This document shows positions 10,071-22,273 of a stretch of DNA of 64,000 bases, piece after piece (position 1 is the first letter of the stretch; the number at the start of each line of letters is the position of its first letter). Position numbers and translations under genes: made by a program. This DNA is from Isoetes taiwanensis (lineage: Eukaryota > Streptophyta > Lycopodiopsida > Isoetales > Isoetaceae). The stretch is taken from NCBI GenBank assembly GCA_021234155.1, contig JAJEKV010000017.1:11165525-11229524 (forward strand). The letters run 5' to 3'. A model generated the notes under the pieces. The model did not search any database. It was not told the origin of the DNA and saw only the letters and a program-made list of their open reading frames with translations.

Positions 10071-11052
10071 TTACCACCTTATAGGGGTGTAGAGTGTGAA
10101 ATCACACTAGCTCCAGATGCTAAGCCTACCAGCAAGGCACCCTATATTATGAGCAATCCAGAGCTGGTAGAGCTCAAGAAGCAGTTGCAAGAACTGCTTG
10201 AGCTCGGATTCATAAGAGCAAGCGTGTCTCCTTTTGGAGCACCCATCCTTTTCGTCAAGAAGAAAGACGGAAGTCTAAGGATGTGCATTGATTATCGTCA
10301 GCTTGATAAGCAAACGATAAAGAATAAATATGCTCTGCCAAGGGCGGATGATGGAGCAGCTCCAGGGAGCAAAAGTCTTCTCCAAGATTGACCTAAGGTC
10401 GGGCTACCATCAAATAAGGATCAAGGAAGAAGACATCCATAAAACCGCCTTCAGAACGCAGTATGGGCACTATGAATTCACGGTAATGCCGTTCGGCTTA
10501 TCGAACGCCCCAGCAACCTTCATGCGCTTGATGAACGATATCTTCAGAGAATTCTTAGATGAATTTGTCATCGTATTTTTCGATGACATCCTAGTCTACA
10601 ACAAGTCCATAGAAGAGCATTGTCAGCACTTGAGAAGGGTTTTGGAGAAGCTAAGGCGGCATCGATTGTACGGCAAGCTTTCTAAGTGCCACTTTGCAAC
10701 AGGCCGAGTGGAGTATTTGGGTCATGTGGTGTCATCTGAAGGGATCTCCACTGATCTGGCAAAGATTGAAGCCATAGTGGATTGGCCGGCACCAAGGAAC
10801 ATGGGCGAAGAAAGAAGCTTCCTCAGCTTGGCAGGATATTATCGGAAGTTCGTGAAAGACTTCGCTAAGTGGGCGCCCCCCCTGTCGGACCTCACCAAAG
10901 ATAAGAAGATGAAGGATTGGACAAAGCATTGGCTCGAGAATGTCCAAGCCTCCTTTGAGAAGCTCAAAGAGGCACTAACCACAGCACCGGTCCTCATCCT
11001 ACCACATGCAAGAAGGAAGGGTAGTCGCATACGACTCCAAGAAGATGAATGA
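10071..11052 (+). pseudogene. Reverse transcriptase of copy 2
   Basis: It copies element RNA to cDNA. The thumb-side start has [18 protein letters not shown] and [19 protein letters not shown] (10250-10306). A frameshift near 10340 is followed by [34 protein letters not shown] and the catalytic [11 protein letters not shown] (about 10567-10599). The last has Phe-Phe before the two aspartates. Then come [19 protein letters not shown] and [13 protein letters not shown]. The catalytic motifs are intact, so the domain is damaged mainly by one frameshift and the upstream stop. Confidence 0.9.
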
Positions 11053-11530
11053 TACAGAGTAACGCTACCCGACTCATGACCAAGAGCTTTTGGCTATTGT
11101 AAGGGCCTTGAGGATCTGGAGACACTATTTGTTGGGAAGAAAGTTTCAATTAGATACAGATCACCAAAGTCTCCAGTACATCTTCACGCAACCACTCCTC
11201 AATCTAAGACAAAGGAGGTGGATGGAGTTTCTCGAAGAGTACGACTTCGAAATAGTCTACAAGCCTGGCAAGTTGAATGTAGTTGCAGACGCCCTCTCCA
11301 GGAGGCCATTCGAGACAAAAACCCATTGCAATGCCATATCGATTCTTTCAAGTGAGTATGGCAAGAGGATTGAAAAAACGTTGCCATCAGACGGCGACTT
11401 TAAGGAGGTATGGGCAAGCCTCTCTAAAGAGGCAAGAACAGATAAGGAAAGGGAGACTTTCAAGCATTATAAAAAGGAAGGTAACCTGCTATATCATAAG
11501 AATAAATTGTGTGTACCGTCTTCGGAGTAA
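11005..11530 (+). pseudogene. RNase H of copy 2, catalytic start deleted
   Basis: RNase H removes the RNA strand during reverse transcription. RT ends at VLILPHA (about 11008), and the sequence jumps at once to a block reading [16 protein letters not shown]. The usual intervening segment of about 20-25 residues, which holds the first catalytic aspartate, is missing. A stop follows at about 11059-11061. Later blocks are intact: ELLAIVRALRIWRHYLL, QSLQYIFTQPLLNLRQRRW and NVVADALSRRP. The open frame ends at 11530. Confidence 0.85.
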
Positions 11531-12403
11531 GGAAGTTAATACTCCATGATACACACAACAATCCCATAGCCGGGTATGCAGGGTTTATGAAGACATATTT
11601 CAAGATAAAAAGTAGTTATTTCTGGCCAGGCATGAAGAAACAGATAGCCAAATATATTCGGGAGTGTCAGCTATGTCAGCAAACCAAAGCGGAGCAACTC
11701 AAATTCGGGAGCTTTTAGAGCCATTGCCCGGTGCCAAAGGCAAAATGGGAAGTCATAAGTATGGATTTCATTACGGGACTCCCAAGAACGATAAGAGGCA
11801 AGGATGCATTGATGGTGGTTGTGGATAAAATTTGTCCAAGATGGCACACTTTGTGCCTTGTAGAACCACGATACTGGCTGCCAGACACCGCCTTTATTCA
11901 CAAAGGAGATTTTTAGACTCCATGGCATGCCTTGTGAGATAATCTCGGATAGAGACTCAAAATTTATGAGTGCATTCTGGTAAAATTTGTTTAGCACCAT
12001 CCAGACCAAGCTCTCCATGAGCACGGCCTATCATCCTTAAATGGATGGTTAGACGGAATGCACCAACAGAATCATTGAAGACATGCTAAGGAATTATATT
12101 TGGAGTAAATAGTCTAAGTGGAATGATTTCATCCACTTAGTAGAGTTAAACTACAACAAAGACGCGAGGAGAATCGTCCGCAGATGTATCCTTTCATGAT
12201 TAATTATGGGTACGGTGCGACCCCTCGATACATGGCACAACCCGTGTCAAAGGTAGAAGTCTCCCCCAAATGCTATCGATATATGCAAACCGGTTTGGTT
12301 GAAGAGGTAAGGGATATCTATTAGCGGCAAAGAAGAAGTCGGCAAAAAGAGTGTAGCCAGGCGGGCCTGAGGGACCGTAAGGGAATTCAAGGTAGGCGAC
12401 ATT
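11509..12403 (+). pseudogene. Integrase of copy 2
   Basis: The HHCC zinc domain is readable and complete: HDTHNNPIAGYAGFMKTY, then YFWPGMKKQIAKYI and ECQLCQQTK (11534-11690). The catalytic core starts KWEVISMDFITGLPRTIRG (11740-11796). From about 11850 frameshifts and stops accumulate, and the second aspartate block (about 11945-11985) survives only in another frame. PFMINYGYG remains near 12190. This is the most decayed part of this copy. Confidence 0.85.
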
Positions 12404-12873
12404 GTGTGGTTGAAGATTAAGGTGAAGCAAGCTAAGCTTCGGATAGGGAACTGCAAGAAACTTGCTCCTAGGTGGGCGGGTCCCTTTAAGATCTTGGAGC
12501 GGGTGGGCACCCGGACCTACAAGCTAGATCTCCCGGCGCACCTCAAAGTCCATAAGGTCTTCCACGTGAGCCTCTTAAAAAGGCACAACCCAAATCCTGA
12601 TGAGGTTTTGGAAACTCCAACCCTGTTGGAAATGACGGAGGAACAAGTCGAAATTGTGCCTGAATTGATTCTTGATAAGGCATTCAAGAAGACCAGGAGG
12701 TCTCAATTCCTCCAATATTTGGTCAAGTGGAAGCACTTGCCCGTGGAAGATGCAACGTGGGTATTGAAGCAGGATTTAGAGAAGATTTAGAGAAGCAATA
12801 CCCGGACTTCATGAGGGAGTTTGATGGGCGAGTCATCTCCGAGCTTGTCGACGCCGACTTGCCAGGTGCTTAG
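12404..12873 (+). pseudogene. Integrase C-terminus and chromodomain of copy 2
   Basis: The GPY/F module (PRWAGPFKILERVGTRTYKL), VFHVSLLKRHNPNPDE and the chromodomain (ELILDKAFKKTRRSQFLQY, LVKWKHLPVEDATW) are intact. An 11-bp tandem duplication (GATTTAGAGAA at 12773-12783 and 12784-12794) shifts the frame and creates a stop at 12788-12790. Past the duplication the original frame resumes with YPDFMREFDGRVISELVD and ends at 12871-12873. The protein aligns closely with copy 1. Confidence 0.9.
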
Positions 12874-13747
12874 CTTAGGTGCTTCTTAATTAGCTTGAGT
12901 ATGAGGCATATGCATTCTAGCTGGTAGAGTGCATGTGCCGGGATCTTGGACGTGTAGGCGATGATGGGATATGCCCCAAAGGCATTCTCTAGGCCAACAC
13001 GCAACAAGGGTGCGCATGACCAGGAGGGTCATATGAGAGAGGAAGTTAGGCATGGTGGACGATGATGGGACATCTGTCGGATGATCTCTATGCCACGATG
13101 CGGGGCACGCGCACCTGACCATAGGGGGGTCATGGTGAGGTATAAGTGATCATGCGCGATGATGGGATCGTGAGATGTTCCCTAGCTTAAAACCCTCGGG
13201 GGCATGAGGCACTGGGGTGTACTCGACCATGGGAATCGAGTACAAGGTAGCACTTGATCATGGGCAATGATAGGATCATCTTAAATGGTCCTTAAGCTCA
13301 AATCCTTTGGGGCCATGATCGAGTGCAAGGTAGTAGGGTAACCTTGAGCTAGTAGTTCGGCTCAAGGAGGTAATTAGAGGGGTGGCCCCCTAAAACCACA
13401 AACTTATTAACTAAACTAACGTAATGTGCTACTCGTGCAGGCCAGTGAGAGGGGAGCATCGAGGAGGAGCGCATTACGTGGAGATGGGGAGCCATGATTT
13501 AGACTTAAATTATGAAACCTAATAACTTTTGTGATAATGTTTTGACTTATTATAAGGAATAACCTTGTTAAGGCTATATAATTTTGTATAAGTACAAACA
13601 TAGCCTACATTGCACATTAACTATTTAATAGGAAGTCGATCATTTCACTTGAATTGAAGTTGTATACTTATGTTGTTTTGCAGGGATAGTGTAGGTTCGT
13701 CACCTTAGCGCAATGCTGAGGACAACATTGTCCTAAGGGGGGGAGAA
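12874..13747 (+). other. Non-coding spacer and polypurine tract of copy 2
   Basis: The spacer carries several imperfect repeats built around GATGATGGGAT (for example near 12959, 13061 and 13159). The polypurine tract AAGGGGGGGAGAA lies directly before the LTR. The layout matches copy 1 but the sequence has diverged. Confidence 0.7.
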
Positions 13748-15350
13748 TGTGACGTTCCAGGGAAATATACGCTATAAATATGTATATTTCCGGGTCCGTC
13801 ACTATACAAGTCTACTTCGTAGCCTTATATACCTTAAGAAGTGGTATGGGTGCATATTTAAGTTATGTATATACTTAGATAACCTTAGGATAAGCCCATT
13901 TCCCACATAGCCTTACCCTATTGGGCAACCGCCACATGGCCATGTCCCATTGGAGCCACGTGTCATCCCATGTGGACCCTAACCTATATTAACCTAAACC
14001 CTAACCCTAGACCTCTTTTCCTAGCCCTAACACCCTGGGAAACTTCTTCGCACTCGAAACTCCGTTTCGAGTGTCGTTTGCTGTGGCATAGCCTAGTGTA
14101 GCAGCCCCCAGAGTGCGTGTACGATCTTGGAGTGAGCACGGCTTCGACCACTTTGAGGACCATGGAGACGCCAGGAATGGGAGGGAGCGCTTCGGGAGCA
14201 GGTATTTGGAGTAGCGTTCTTAGTAGTTCATCTGGAAGTTAGCACTCCAGATGAGGTAGTAGTTTGTATCTAGAGTAGAGCCATCCTAGAACCCTTATTC
14301 AACATCTTGAACCCTAATCAAGGAACCCTAACTGTAAGTTAGATATGTATGATTAGATTAGATGTTATTCTGATGATTATCATGATATGATGTTATGTGA
14401 TGTTGGTTGATCATGATTGCTCCTCTTGTATTGGGAAGGAGGGTAGAGACCTAGTAGCCTTACTTAGTAATGCTCCTAGTTAGATTCTTTAGTTCCTATT
14501 ATTATGCGGCCTGTGCATAGGAACCCACCGGGCTACGAGGGCTATGATGTGACTCAGCACTACATAACGGGGCCAGAGGAGATACAGAGGAAGGGTCCCT
14601 GCTGAGCGCGGCTACTGGGGACCCCATAGTGGGCTAGGCTTATGGCTGGTCACTTCGTGTGGGCTGGGCATGGGTCCGACACCTCCTGGGGCAATGGTGT
14701 TGCCCTGCCTCTCAAGAGTTGCAGGTGTTGGCCTGGCTCTTGTTTTGGGGGGTTAAGTCAGGGATGAATCGTGTGTCGCCACGATTCCCTAGCCACCCGT
14801 GGAACCTCTAGACCCCGGGAAGGGGAGATGAAACCCTTCCTGCCTCGACGGACCGGGGAAATGCAACCTGGAGTAGTCTCGATGGGTGATACCATGAGAT
14901 TGCGTATCTGGAAGGCTAGAGTCATGTCAGAGCCCGATCTAGCCCATCTGCAAAGTATGCACAGGAGGGGCGAATGGAGTGGTCAACCCTAGCCATTGTC
15001 TATAGCCAGCCCCCCCATTGTTATGACTCGGTCTGCTCTATCTTGAGGCCTTGCCGTCAGTCTACCTCCCCATGAGTCCGAGCCTTGGGTAGGAGCTCAC
15101 ATGTTTTATGGCATATGTTTATCTCGGTTGTAGCTATGGATATGTGGATGTGCTACCCTTCCGGGTAGCATGATGTATTGTTATTGCTAGTTCTGACGTT
15201 GTGTATGCTTCCGCTGTGATAGGAGCCCATAGAGGAAGGGCGCGCAAGACACCTTCGTGTCCCCTTCTCGCACTAGGGATACCCTGGAGTGCGAGATAGA
15301 CGAAGGGCCCGTGCGGTCGAAGGACTGGATGGGGGATTTCCTACAGATCA
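13748..15350 (+). repeat. Chromovirus LTR (3' LTR of copy 2)
   Basis: It starts TGTGACGTTCCAG directly after the polypurine tract. Near the start GGAAATATAC pairs with GTATATTTCC. Homology to the 6720-8305 LTR continues to about 15345, but the expected ACGTCACA terminus is not found. The right end is therefore degraded and the boundary approximate. Telomere-like CCTAAACCCTAACCCTA lies near 13990-14010. Small internal ORFs are not credible genes. Confidence 0.8.
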
Positions 15351-17639
15351 GCAATGAGTGATGCCAGATAAGCAGGATGACCTGACTGTCACCTCAATGC
15401 GGCCATGCCGTCAACAGCCAATAGGGGCCATCGAAAAAATGAAGCAGAGCTCGGGTTACAGATTTTCGAGAAGCTAAAAGTGGAAGTGGATGGAAGGGGC
15501 TTAATCGGATAAGGCAAAGGGACACCTCCAGGAATGACGAAAATCCAAAGATCAAAGGCTAAAAATAAAAAGCAATTAGCATCAGACAGTTCGCTGTCTA
15601 AGAATGGATCAGAGTGCGCCTCCACAACGAAAAAGATGCTCCTATACCCCAAAAAAGACCCCCCAAAAGTGCCTATTAAATCCCCCTTTGCTATAGAATA
15701 AGAATGATTTTTTATCGTCAATGGGGGATAAAATGGATTTTTAGAATCGGGGTATTTGGCCACAATCCCCCTTTTTCTCATTTGTAAGATAATACCCTGT
15801 TATGCTGGTGTCACAATCCCCCATTCAATGATTGTAAATTTATACCATATTCTTATTTTGTAAGATAATACCCCATTTCAAATTTCACATAATACCCTGC
15901 TTCATGATACCCTATTGTAATTTGTAAGATAATGCCTTGTTTCATATAATACCATATAATACCCTGTTTTAATAAGATACCCTGTTGTCATTTATAAGAT
16001 AATACTCTGTTAGATAATACTCTGTTTTAAATAATACCCAGATATCATTTGTAAGATAATACCTTGCTATCATTTGAAAATAATACTCTTTGATAAGTGA
16101 TCAGTAACAATTTGATAGATTTCTTATTATTTCAGAAACAAGAGTAACAAATAGAGTTCATATCAAAGTCCTATCAATCTGTCATATTTTTCAGCTAATA
16201 TTATCCCCAACTCTGTTGCTCCTTTCAATTCTTCTAATATCCATCTCCATTGCTGTAGCCATATTCTTCTAATATCCCTCTCCATTGCTGTAGCCATATT
16301 CTTCTAATATCCCACTCCATTGTTGTAACCATTTTAACAGAGTCCGGTGGTAAGGGGGTCTGTTGCTTTTGCACATCCCATATCGGTCCATGTAAACACA
16401 TTCATTGCGTCTGATCAAACAAGACATTAGCTCAAATGGTGCAAATTAGTAAAAGGTAGATTTAAAATAAAAATTAGTCTGTGAAAAGTATTCCAAACAT
16501 ATTGAAATAAACTTGTAACTCACTGCACTAAGTTGCAGACCTAGCATTGAGTTCACTGAAACCAGCTCCCTCACAAGATAAAAGCTTTTTAAGTCATGTG
16601 CACGAAAAATTGCTCGAGTTGGATAAAGATTGATAGAAAGAAGCTCATGAAAAAACATATGCTAAGCTACGGCCGGCAACAAGTGGAGAACCTAAAAGGG
16701 AAAGAACTAAGAGATTGAGATGTAACAAAGCTAAAAGCTTTTCCTTTTGAAGAAATATTGCACATCCTACTATAGACAAATATTTGAACATGTCGTGGTC
16801 TTGTCTGCAAAAAGCCAAAGAGCAATGACAATAATATGATGCCCCATGTGCATCACTGCCTGCCATTCTAAAGGTTTTGAAACATTTTTTTACTTACCTC
16901 TCCTGTAAATTAGACAAAGATGTCGCATCAGGCACTTACACAACTTCCTAGCTTCGAGTCTATCCCTACTAGTGCCTGGCTGTCCAAAGCCAATGCCAGA
17001 TGTTGCATTGTGCCATTTCTAAACAGAGCTATGAAGTCGAAACAGAGCTATCTAAACAGAGCTACGAATCCTAAATATTTAGCCATGAATTCCAAACAGA
17101 GCTATGTGTTTTCAATGACTGTGTTTTCAGTGCCATTGATCACAAAAAAAAAAGAAAGTATCATTGCATTCAAAATGCTTACTGATGCTGCTGCAATAAA
17201 CCGCCATAGCATAAGCAAAATAAAGACTCCATTTCCAGAGATAAAACAAAAATTCTTCTTCTTCTACTGGAATCTTGCATTTTGGAAATAAGCGTCGTAG
17301 AAAAATAAGCAGGTTATCTTGCATGTAGCTCCAGATCTGCAAAGAAACTCAAAAAATAAGTTAAAATAGGCAAACAACTGATGCGCCAGTGCCAAAATGG
17401 ACCAAGTGCCACTAATCATGCAAGAAAAATGCCTGCGCCAAAGTTTACAGCTAAAACAACACGAAAAATAAGAAAATGATCCAAGAAACCGATCATTTTG
17501 CACAAAAGACCTGTACAACCGCTGAAAATCTCAAGAAAGTACAAGAAAATGGCAGAAACGTGAAAATAGAGTAGTATATGGTGGTTTCGGAGTTGGGATT
17601 AACAAGGAGTGTGTCAGGGCAAAAAGGAAAACATTTTTG
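15351..17639. other. AT-rich region with short tandem repeats
   Basis: About 15781-16090 is a degenerate array around GTAAGATAATACC. Three copies of a 35-bp unit, starting ATTCTTCTAATATCC, lie at about 16230-16335. AAACAGAGCTA recurs four times at about 17040-17110. A 130-codon open frame on the - strand (15389-15781) shows no recognisable domain. I see no gene. Confidence 0.5.
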
Positions 17640-20282
17640 TTAGATGGAGCAGAAAATTCTCGGTTGGAATATAAGAGGAGTAAAATCCTATGATGTTAAG
17701 AGTAATAGGCTAGCTTTAGCACCCAAAAGATTTACTCCGGATATAGTATGTTTGCAGGAGCATATGCACTTTAATCGCATGGGTGAGTCACATAAAGATT
17801 TCATTCCCATACGTTGATTGTTTTAGCATGTGTAGTATAATAACATGGAAGGAGGGGAGACTTGGAGCATTGTTAATGTATATGCACATAATGTCACCAG
17901 GGCAAGAGCAGTATCATGGGCCAAGATCAGGAATTTGATGAAGAAAATGGGGAGTCATATTGCATGGTCGATGGTGGGGGGCTCCAAGATGGTGGAATGT
18001 TTTTAGATGATAGAATTGGGAGCTACACTAATATTGTGCATCAACCCTTGTCTTTACAGGAACTGTGTGAAGCAACGTTTATTTTGGTGAAGGATAAATG
18101 TCCTGAAATTGATGGTATCCCAATTAAGTTTGTCAAGTTAACCGGGATTGGCTTGGAGAAGATGTGTATCAGGCTTATAAGGATTTTCTAAATTCTGATG
18201 CACTAGATGTGAGACTCAATATATAATGCATATCTTGAATTCATAGAATTAAAGATCTCTAGTCAATAAATGTTTAGACACCAATTATACTATTATCATC
18301 ATTTATAAGATTATTGCAAAGGATTATGCACAAAAGCTAAAGCCCATTATGATGGAGCACATTTTACAGGTACAGTCTGGCTTTCTTCCAAAAAGAAGTA
18401 GTAATTTTGCAGCGGCTTATGAAGGCTTATATTGGGCTAGAACAACTTAAACAAAAGATCATTTACATAAAGCTGGATTTTTGTAAAGTCGATAATAGAA
18501 GTAAGCTGGTCCTGAGAAAGATGCCTTTGGCCTTTAGATGTGATAATCAATTTATTGCTTCAGTGATCAAGTTATTGTACTTCGCGAGGGATACAGTCAT
18601 ATGCTTTGGAGAATCGCCTTTAATCTTTTCGATAGAACGAGGGATCAGACATGGTTGCCTCTTAGCTCCTTTTCACTTTGATATTGTGGCAGCGGGTTTA
18701 TCGTGGCTACATTTGTTTGCAGTGGATGATAAGATAATTTTAGGACTTGTCATGCATTGGAACTCAACAGATTTGCAATCAATATGCAGAAGATAAATTC
18801 CTATTTCTGGAAGCTTTATAAGAAAATTTATGCAATGCAAAACATCTTTTAGGCACTGTCTCATATGCATCAAGGTGCATGTTGAACTGGAATAAGTGCT
18901 TAGCATTATGGCCACTTGATGAGGATGCTCCTCCATGTTTATCTCTTTTTCCATGGAAACACTTACCAATGGAAGCTTCATCTGAACTGTTGGGAATCCC
19001 AGTAGGTGTGAGTATATCTTCTTCTAAAATTTAGAATAAGATTCTCTTGGGATTACACAAACACCTCAACTGGTGGAAAGTTGCCAACTTGTCCATGGCA
19101 GGAAGGCTAACAATAGCTAAATTGGTACTCTCCAGTACAAATGTGTATGCAACCTCACCATGTTGATTCCTTAAGATAAGATAAAAAAATTGTGCAATCT
19201 AGTAAGTAAATTCGTTTGAGTGGGTAATGCGGTATGTGCAGATGTCAAAGTAGCTTGGGAAGAGTATATGAAATCTGAGGTCACGCGAAGGCTTGGAGAT
19301 GATAAACATTGATCTTCACTATAAGGTGCTACTTTGTAAGTTCATATGGCAGATTTTGAATAATGTCAATTCTCTGGGATTGGAACTTCTTTTACTCTTC
19401 TATGTTACCAGTGGTAAGGCATCTATTAGAGCAGAGTTACCGTGGCCTCTATTTTATGAGTTAAAGACTTATGGTGGTGCATCTCCTTCCTTGAAGGGAT
19501 TACTCAAGATATGGTAGGTATTGAGACCTCTCGCATCATCTCAATGAGGATGCTTGTGGTTCAGTCTCTATGTCTACTTGGTGGTTATCACCGAATGTAG
19601 ATGGAGTGCTTCAGCCCTTACGTCCCATTGTAGATATGAGGGTACAAAAAAGGTTGAAGAGAGCAGGCATTGAGTCTGTTGGGTGCTGGTTTCAAATAGG
19701 ACAAGTTGTCCCTTGGCAGGGGTTTAGAGATTCCTTTGCATCGAAGAAAAGTAGATAGGCAAATCTAGGACCTTGTAATTCGTCTCATCCCGCAGTGCGC
19801 ACATCCTTTGGTGTGTGAGTTTTGGTTGGTGGATCAATCTCTTGAGGAAGACCATATGAAGTTCTTCCTCTGTGAAGGAAATGGGAAGTCAATGTGAATA
19901 GAGTAACTAATCCGCATTTGGAAATGAGTTGGGAAAAAACGCGTTGCCACTAAAGGCTTGCATATTATTTTGGCAGATTTTCACAAGGTGAACCTAGTGA
20001 CTCATAAATTTGAAAATGATATAAGTTCAGTTTGCCCAGTTTATTAAAGAGCAGACGAATCCCTAAAACATCAGATAATCTATTGTCGTAACACCCAAAC
20101 CGTTATGGGACAAAGTTCGAGAGATATTTCAATTTTCAAGTTCGTTGAAGGAAGTGGTGATAGGCAAATACCATAGTGCTTGGCCTCTCCCCATGAAATT
20201 AGTTATTCATATAGCTAAAGGATGGATATGTTGGTATATATAGAAGAGAAGTAGATTACTTGTGTTTTAGGATAAATTTGTC
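17640..20282 (+). mobile_element. L1-type LINE, 5' portion of a split copy
   Basis: A non-LTR retrotransposon that copies itself by target-primed reverse transcription. Endonuclease blocks lie at 17650-17940: LGWNIRGVKSYDVK, DIVCLQEHMHF and VNVYAHNVTRARAVSW. A deletion leads to RT blocks: KCPEIDGIPIKFVK (18097-18138), QSGFLPKRSSNFAAAY (about 18373-18420), YIKLDF (18464-18481) and RGIRHGCLLAPFHF (18637-18678). The catalytic FADD-like box reads FAVDD, with one residue changed. Downstream are LLGLHKHLNWWKVA and LSMAGRLTIAKLVLSS, and a C-terminal stretch (GWICWY) runs up to the LTR at 20283. Many stops make it inactive. The reading frame resumes at 30567. Confidence 0.85.
20278..20282. repeat. 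Target site duplication (left), TTGTC
   Basis: The five bases TTGTC precede the left LTR and recur exactly after the right LTR at 30562-30566. This is the 5-bp signature of integrase-mediated insertion. Confidence 0.93.
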
Positions 20283-22273
20283 TGTTGACCCTAAACCTGG
20301 CTTAAAGGTCAACCACAAGAAACCAACTCGAGTTTTCACTCAAATTGGGGTTAGGACCTCCAGATCACTTAAGGTGATCAGTCTATGCAGGGAAATTCCA
20401 AAGATAAGTTCAAAAATTTTGAGTTCTATACCTTTCCCATTTTCAGAAAATGGCACCTTTGCCAAAACAATTGTGGTGTTGAGATGCAGATCGATTTTTT
20501 AAGTCAGATGCTGTAGGCTTGGTCAAAAATGTTGTAGGTAACCAACAGTGAAGCCTCTGACCAAGTCAGAAACTTAATCTGTGAGTTATTCGAGCTCAAA
20601 GTGAGGTCAAATTTTGGTCAATAGAGGTCAAATGTAGAAAACAAAGGATCGAAATTGGGATTTGGAGTTGCCAATCATCTTTTTGAGAATTTCCAAAGCA
20701 GATAGGTTGCAATGGTGCTAGGGAAGAGAGGCAAGCAGTCAAATCCTCATTTGGATGTGTAGGGGTATTTTTTGTGACTAGATTTGGCAAAACACAGTCA
20801 AAACTGTTCAAACCCGAGAGTAATTTTTTTGAATTTGAGCTATACCTGGTATTTTTGAATGATTCCAACTCCTTTAATTCTCATAACACCCAAGAATAGG
20901 TGGCCGATAGGCCAAGGGTGCTAAAAGCACTCAAGGATTTTTCTCAGAGAATTTTCGTGGCAATAATTGCTAAGGAAAATATCGAGATGAATTCAACAAC
21001 TTTGACAAATAATTTGGATTTATATGAAGGTAAATATATCAAGATAACAACAGATAAGGGTGCTTCATAGTCTCAAGTACAAGAAAATAATCATCAAAAG
21101 TCATAAGGAAATTTCTGAAAGTAATGTCAACTAAATCTTGTAGATCCAGTTGAGGAGAGCTCAAGAACTTCAAGGATCGTCCGTGATCTTGCTCAAAGAA
21201 TGATCAATGTATGATCTGAATACTTCTGGGCCTTCGAAAATGTTCTGATTGTGTTTCCCCTGTATATAGTTTTTGAATTTCGATTCCAGTGATTTCGGGT
21301 GATAAATTTAGGCTTAAATTGTTGCTTAAGTTCCGGAATCCAAGAATAGATTGGTTGCAGGAAGAATGGAGCGCGGGATGGCGTGATTCGAGCTGGGTTT
21401 CCAATTTTAGGGTTCTTCAAATTTGTATTTTCAAGATATTTTGCGCGATACGGTTTCATTTTCGAAGGAATATGCCCTCAGATATGCCGTATTTGATCAT
21501 TTAAAAAACTTGGCTAATGGTTTCAAGGCATTTTCCATGGAATACCTAAAAAAGGTTATAACTTCTCAACCATAGGGAAGGATACCCACACGTGCAAAGG
21601 GATATAGAATCTTTAGGGCATCTTTTGACAAGGTTTAGGATATACCAAGGAGAGCATGATGGAGTAGGAATGGAGGTAAAAGAAATCATTAAGGGCTAGT
21701 AGGAAGATAAGAATAGGAATGCAAAAGAGGGGAATAATAACTTTGCAACAAGGGCTTGAATTTTTTGAATAAGTAATGTAGTGACATTTGGAGGAAATGG
21801 CAAAGGATTTGAGCAAAATGGTAGTTATGGCAAGGTGAGCATGGCAAGGGAATAAGCAATAGGTATGAGGGAATAATGCAAGAGCAAACAAAAGGGAGTA
21901 TAAATATAGGAAAAAGGCTAGGAAATTTCAAGGGGCAAGAATAGAAATGAGTAAGAATGGCTAGGGAATGGAATCAAATACCATGGGGTCTTCCAAACTT
22001 TGAACTTCCAATCTTCAAAAAATGCCTTCCAAACTTCTTTACCCAGAATCTTCTAGAGCATATTCTTGACTAAGCACTTTGACCTTAAATAAAGTACCTC
22101 ATGTGAGTTTTGAACCTTGAGCACTTGTTGACTTGAAGAATGAACACCCTTTGACCTCCATATCAATATTGAATGCCAAGAATCTTCCAAACTTTGACCT
22201 AGTATTCCAAAATAAGTTGACCTAGTTTTGAATGCATGGATCACAATTAGCATGTTGCCCTTTGGGGGCAACA
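20283..22273 (-). repeat. 3' LTR of the 10.3-kb gypsy element
   Basis: The 1,991-bp LTR runs from TGTTGACC to GGCAACA, with TGTTG/CAACA inverted ends. It matches the right LTR over its full length with scattered differences. Several of these are clustered multi-base changes (for example near 20640, 20955 and 21430-21490). A third copy with more divergence starts at 60936. Confidence 0.93.

Larger units (their letters stand above)
8306..15350 (+). mobile_element. Ty3/gypsy chromovirus, copy 2 (lacks own 5' LTR)
   Basis: This related chromovirus has gag, protease, RT, RNase H, integrase and chromodomain in order, followed by a spacer and its own 3' LTR at 13748. The coding region begins only 21 bp after the LTR of copy 1. 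There is no primer binding site, and the gag N-terminus appears shortened. Frameshifts and stops break pol in at least five places. Confidence 0.9.

Noticed and set aside
13985-14012. Telomere-like CCTAAACCCTAACCC
   Set aside because: Too short and imperfect for an interstitial telomere array. It matches telo-box-like promoter motifs common in plant LTRs.
15389-15781. 130-codon open frame on the - strand
   Set aside because: No recognisable domain, no neighbouring gene structure, and next to a degenerate tandem repeat. Probably chance.
16228-16335. Three 35-bp repeats considered as a CRISPR-like array
   Set aside because: The units are directly adjacent without spacers, in plant DNA. It is a simple minisatellite.
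20596-21891. Several open frames in the LTRs (also at 28886-30219)
   Set aside because: They occur twice only because the LTR is repeated. They have no domains and are non-coding LTR sequence.
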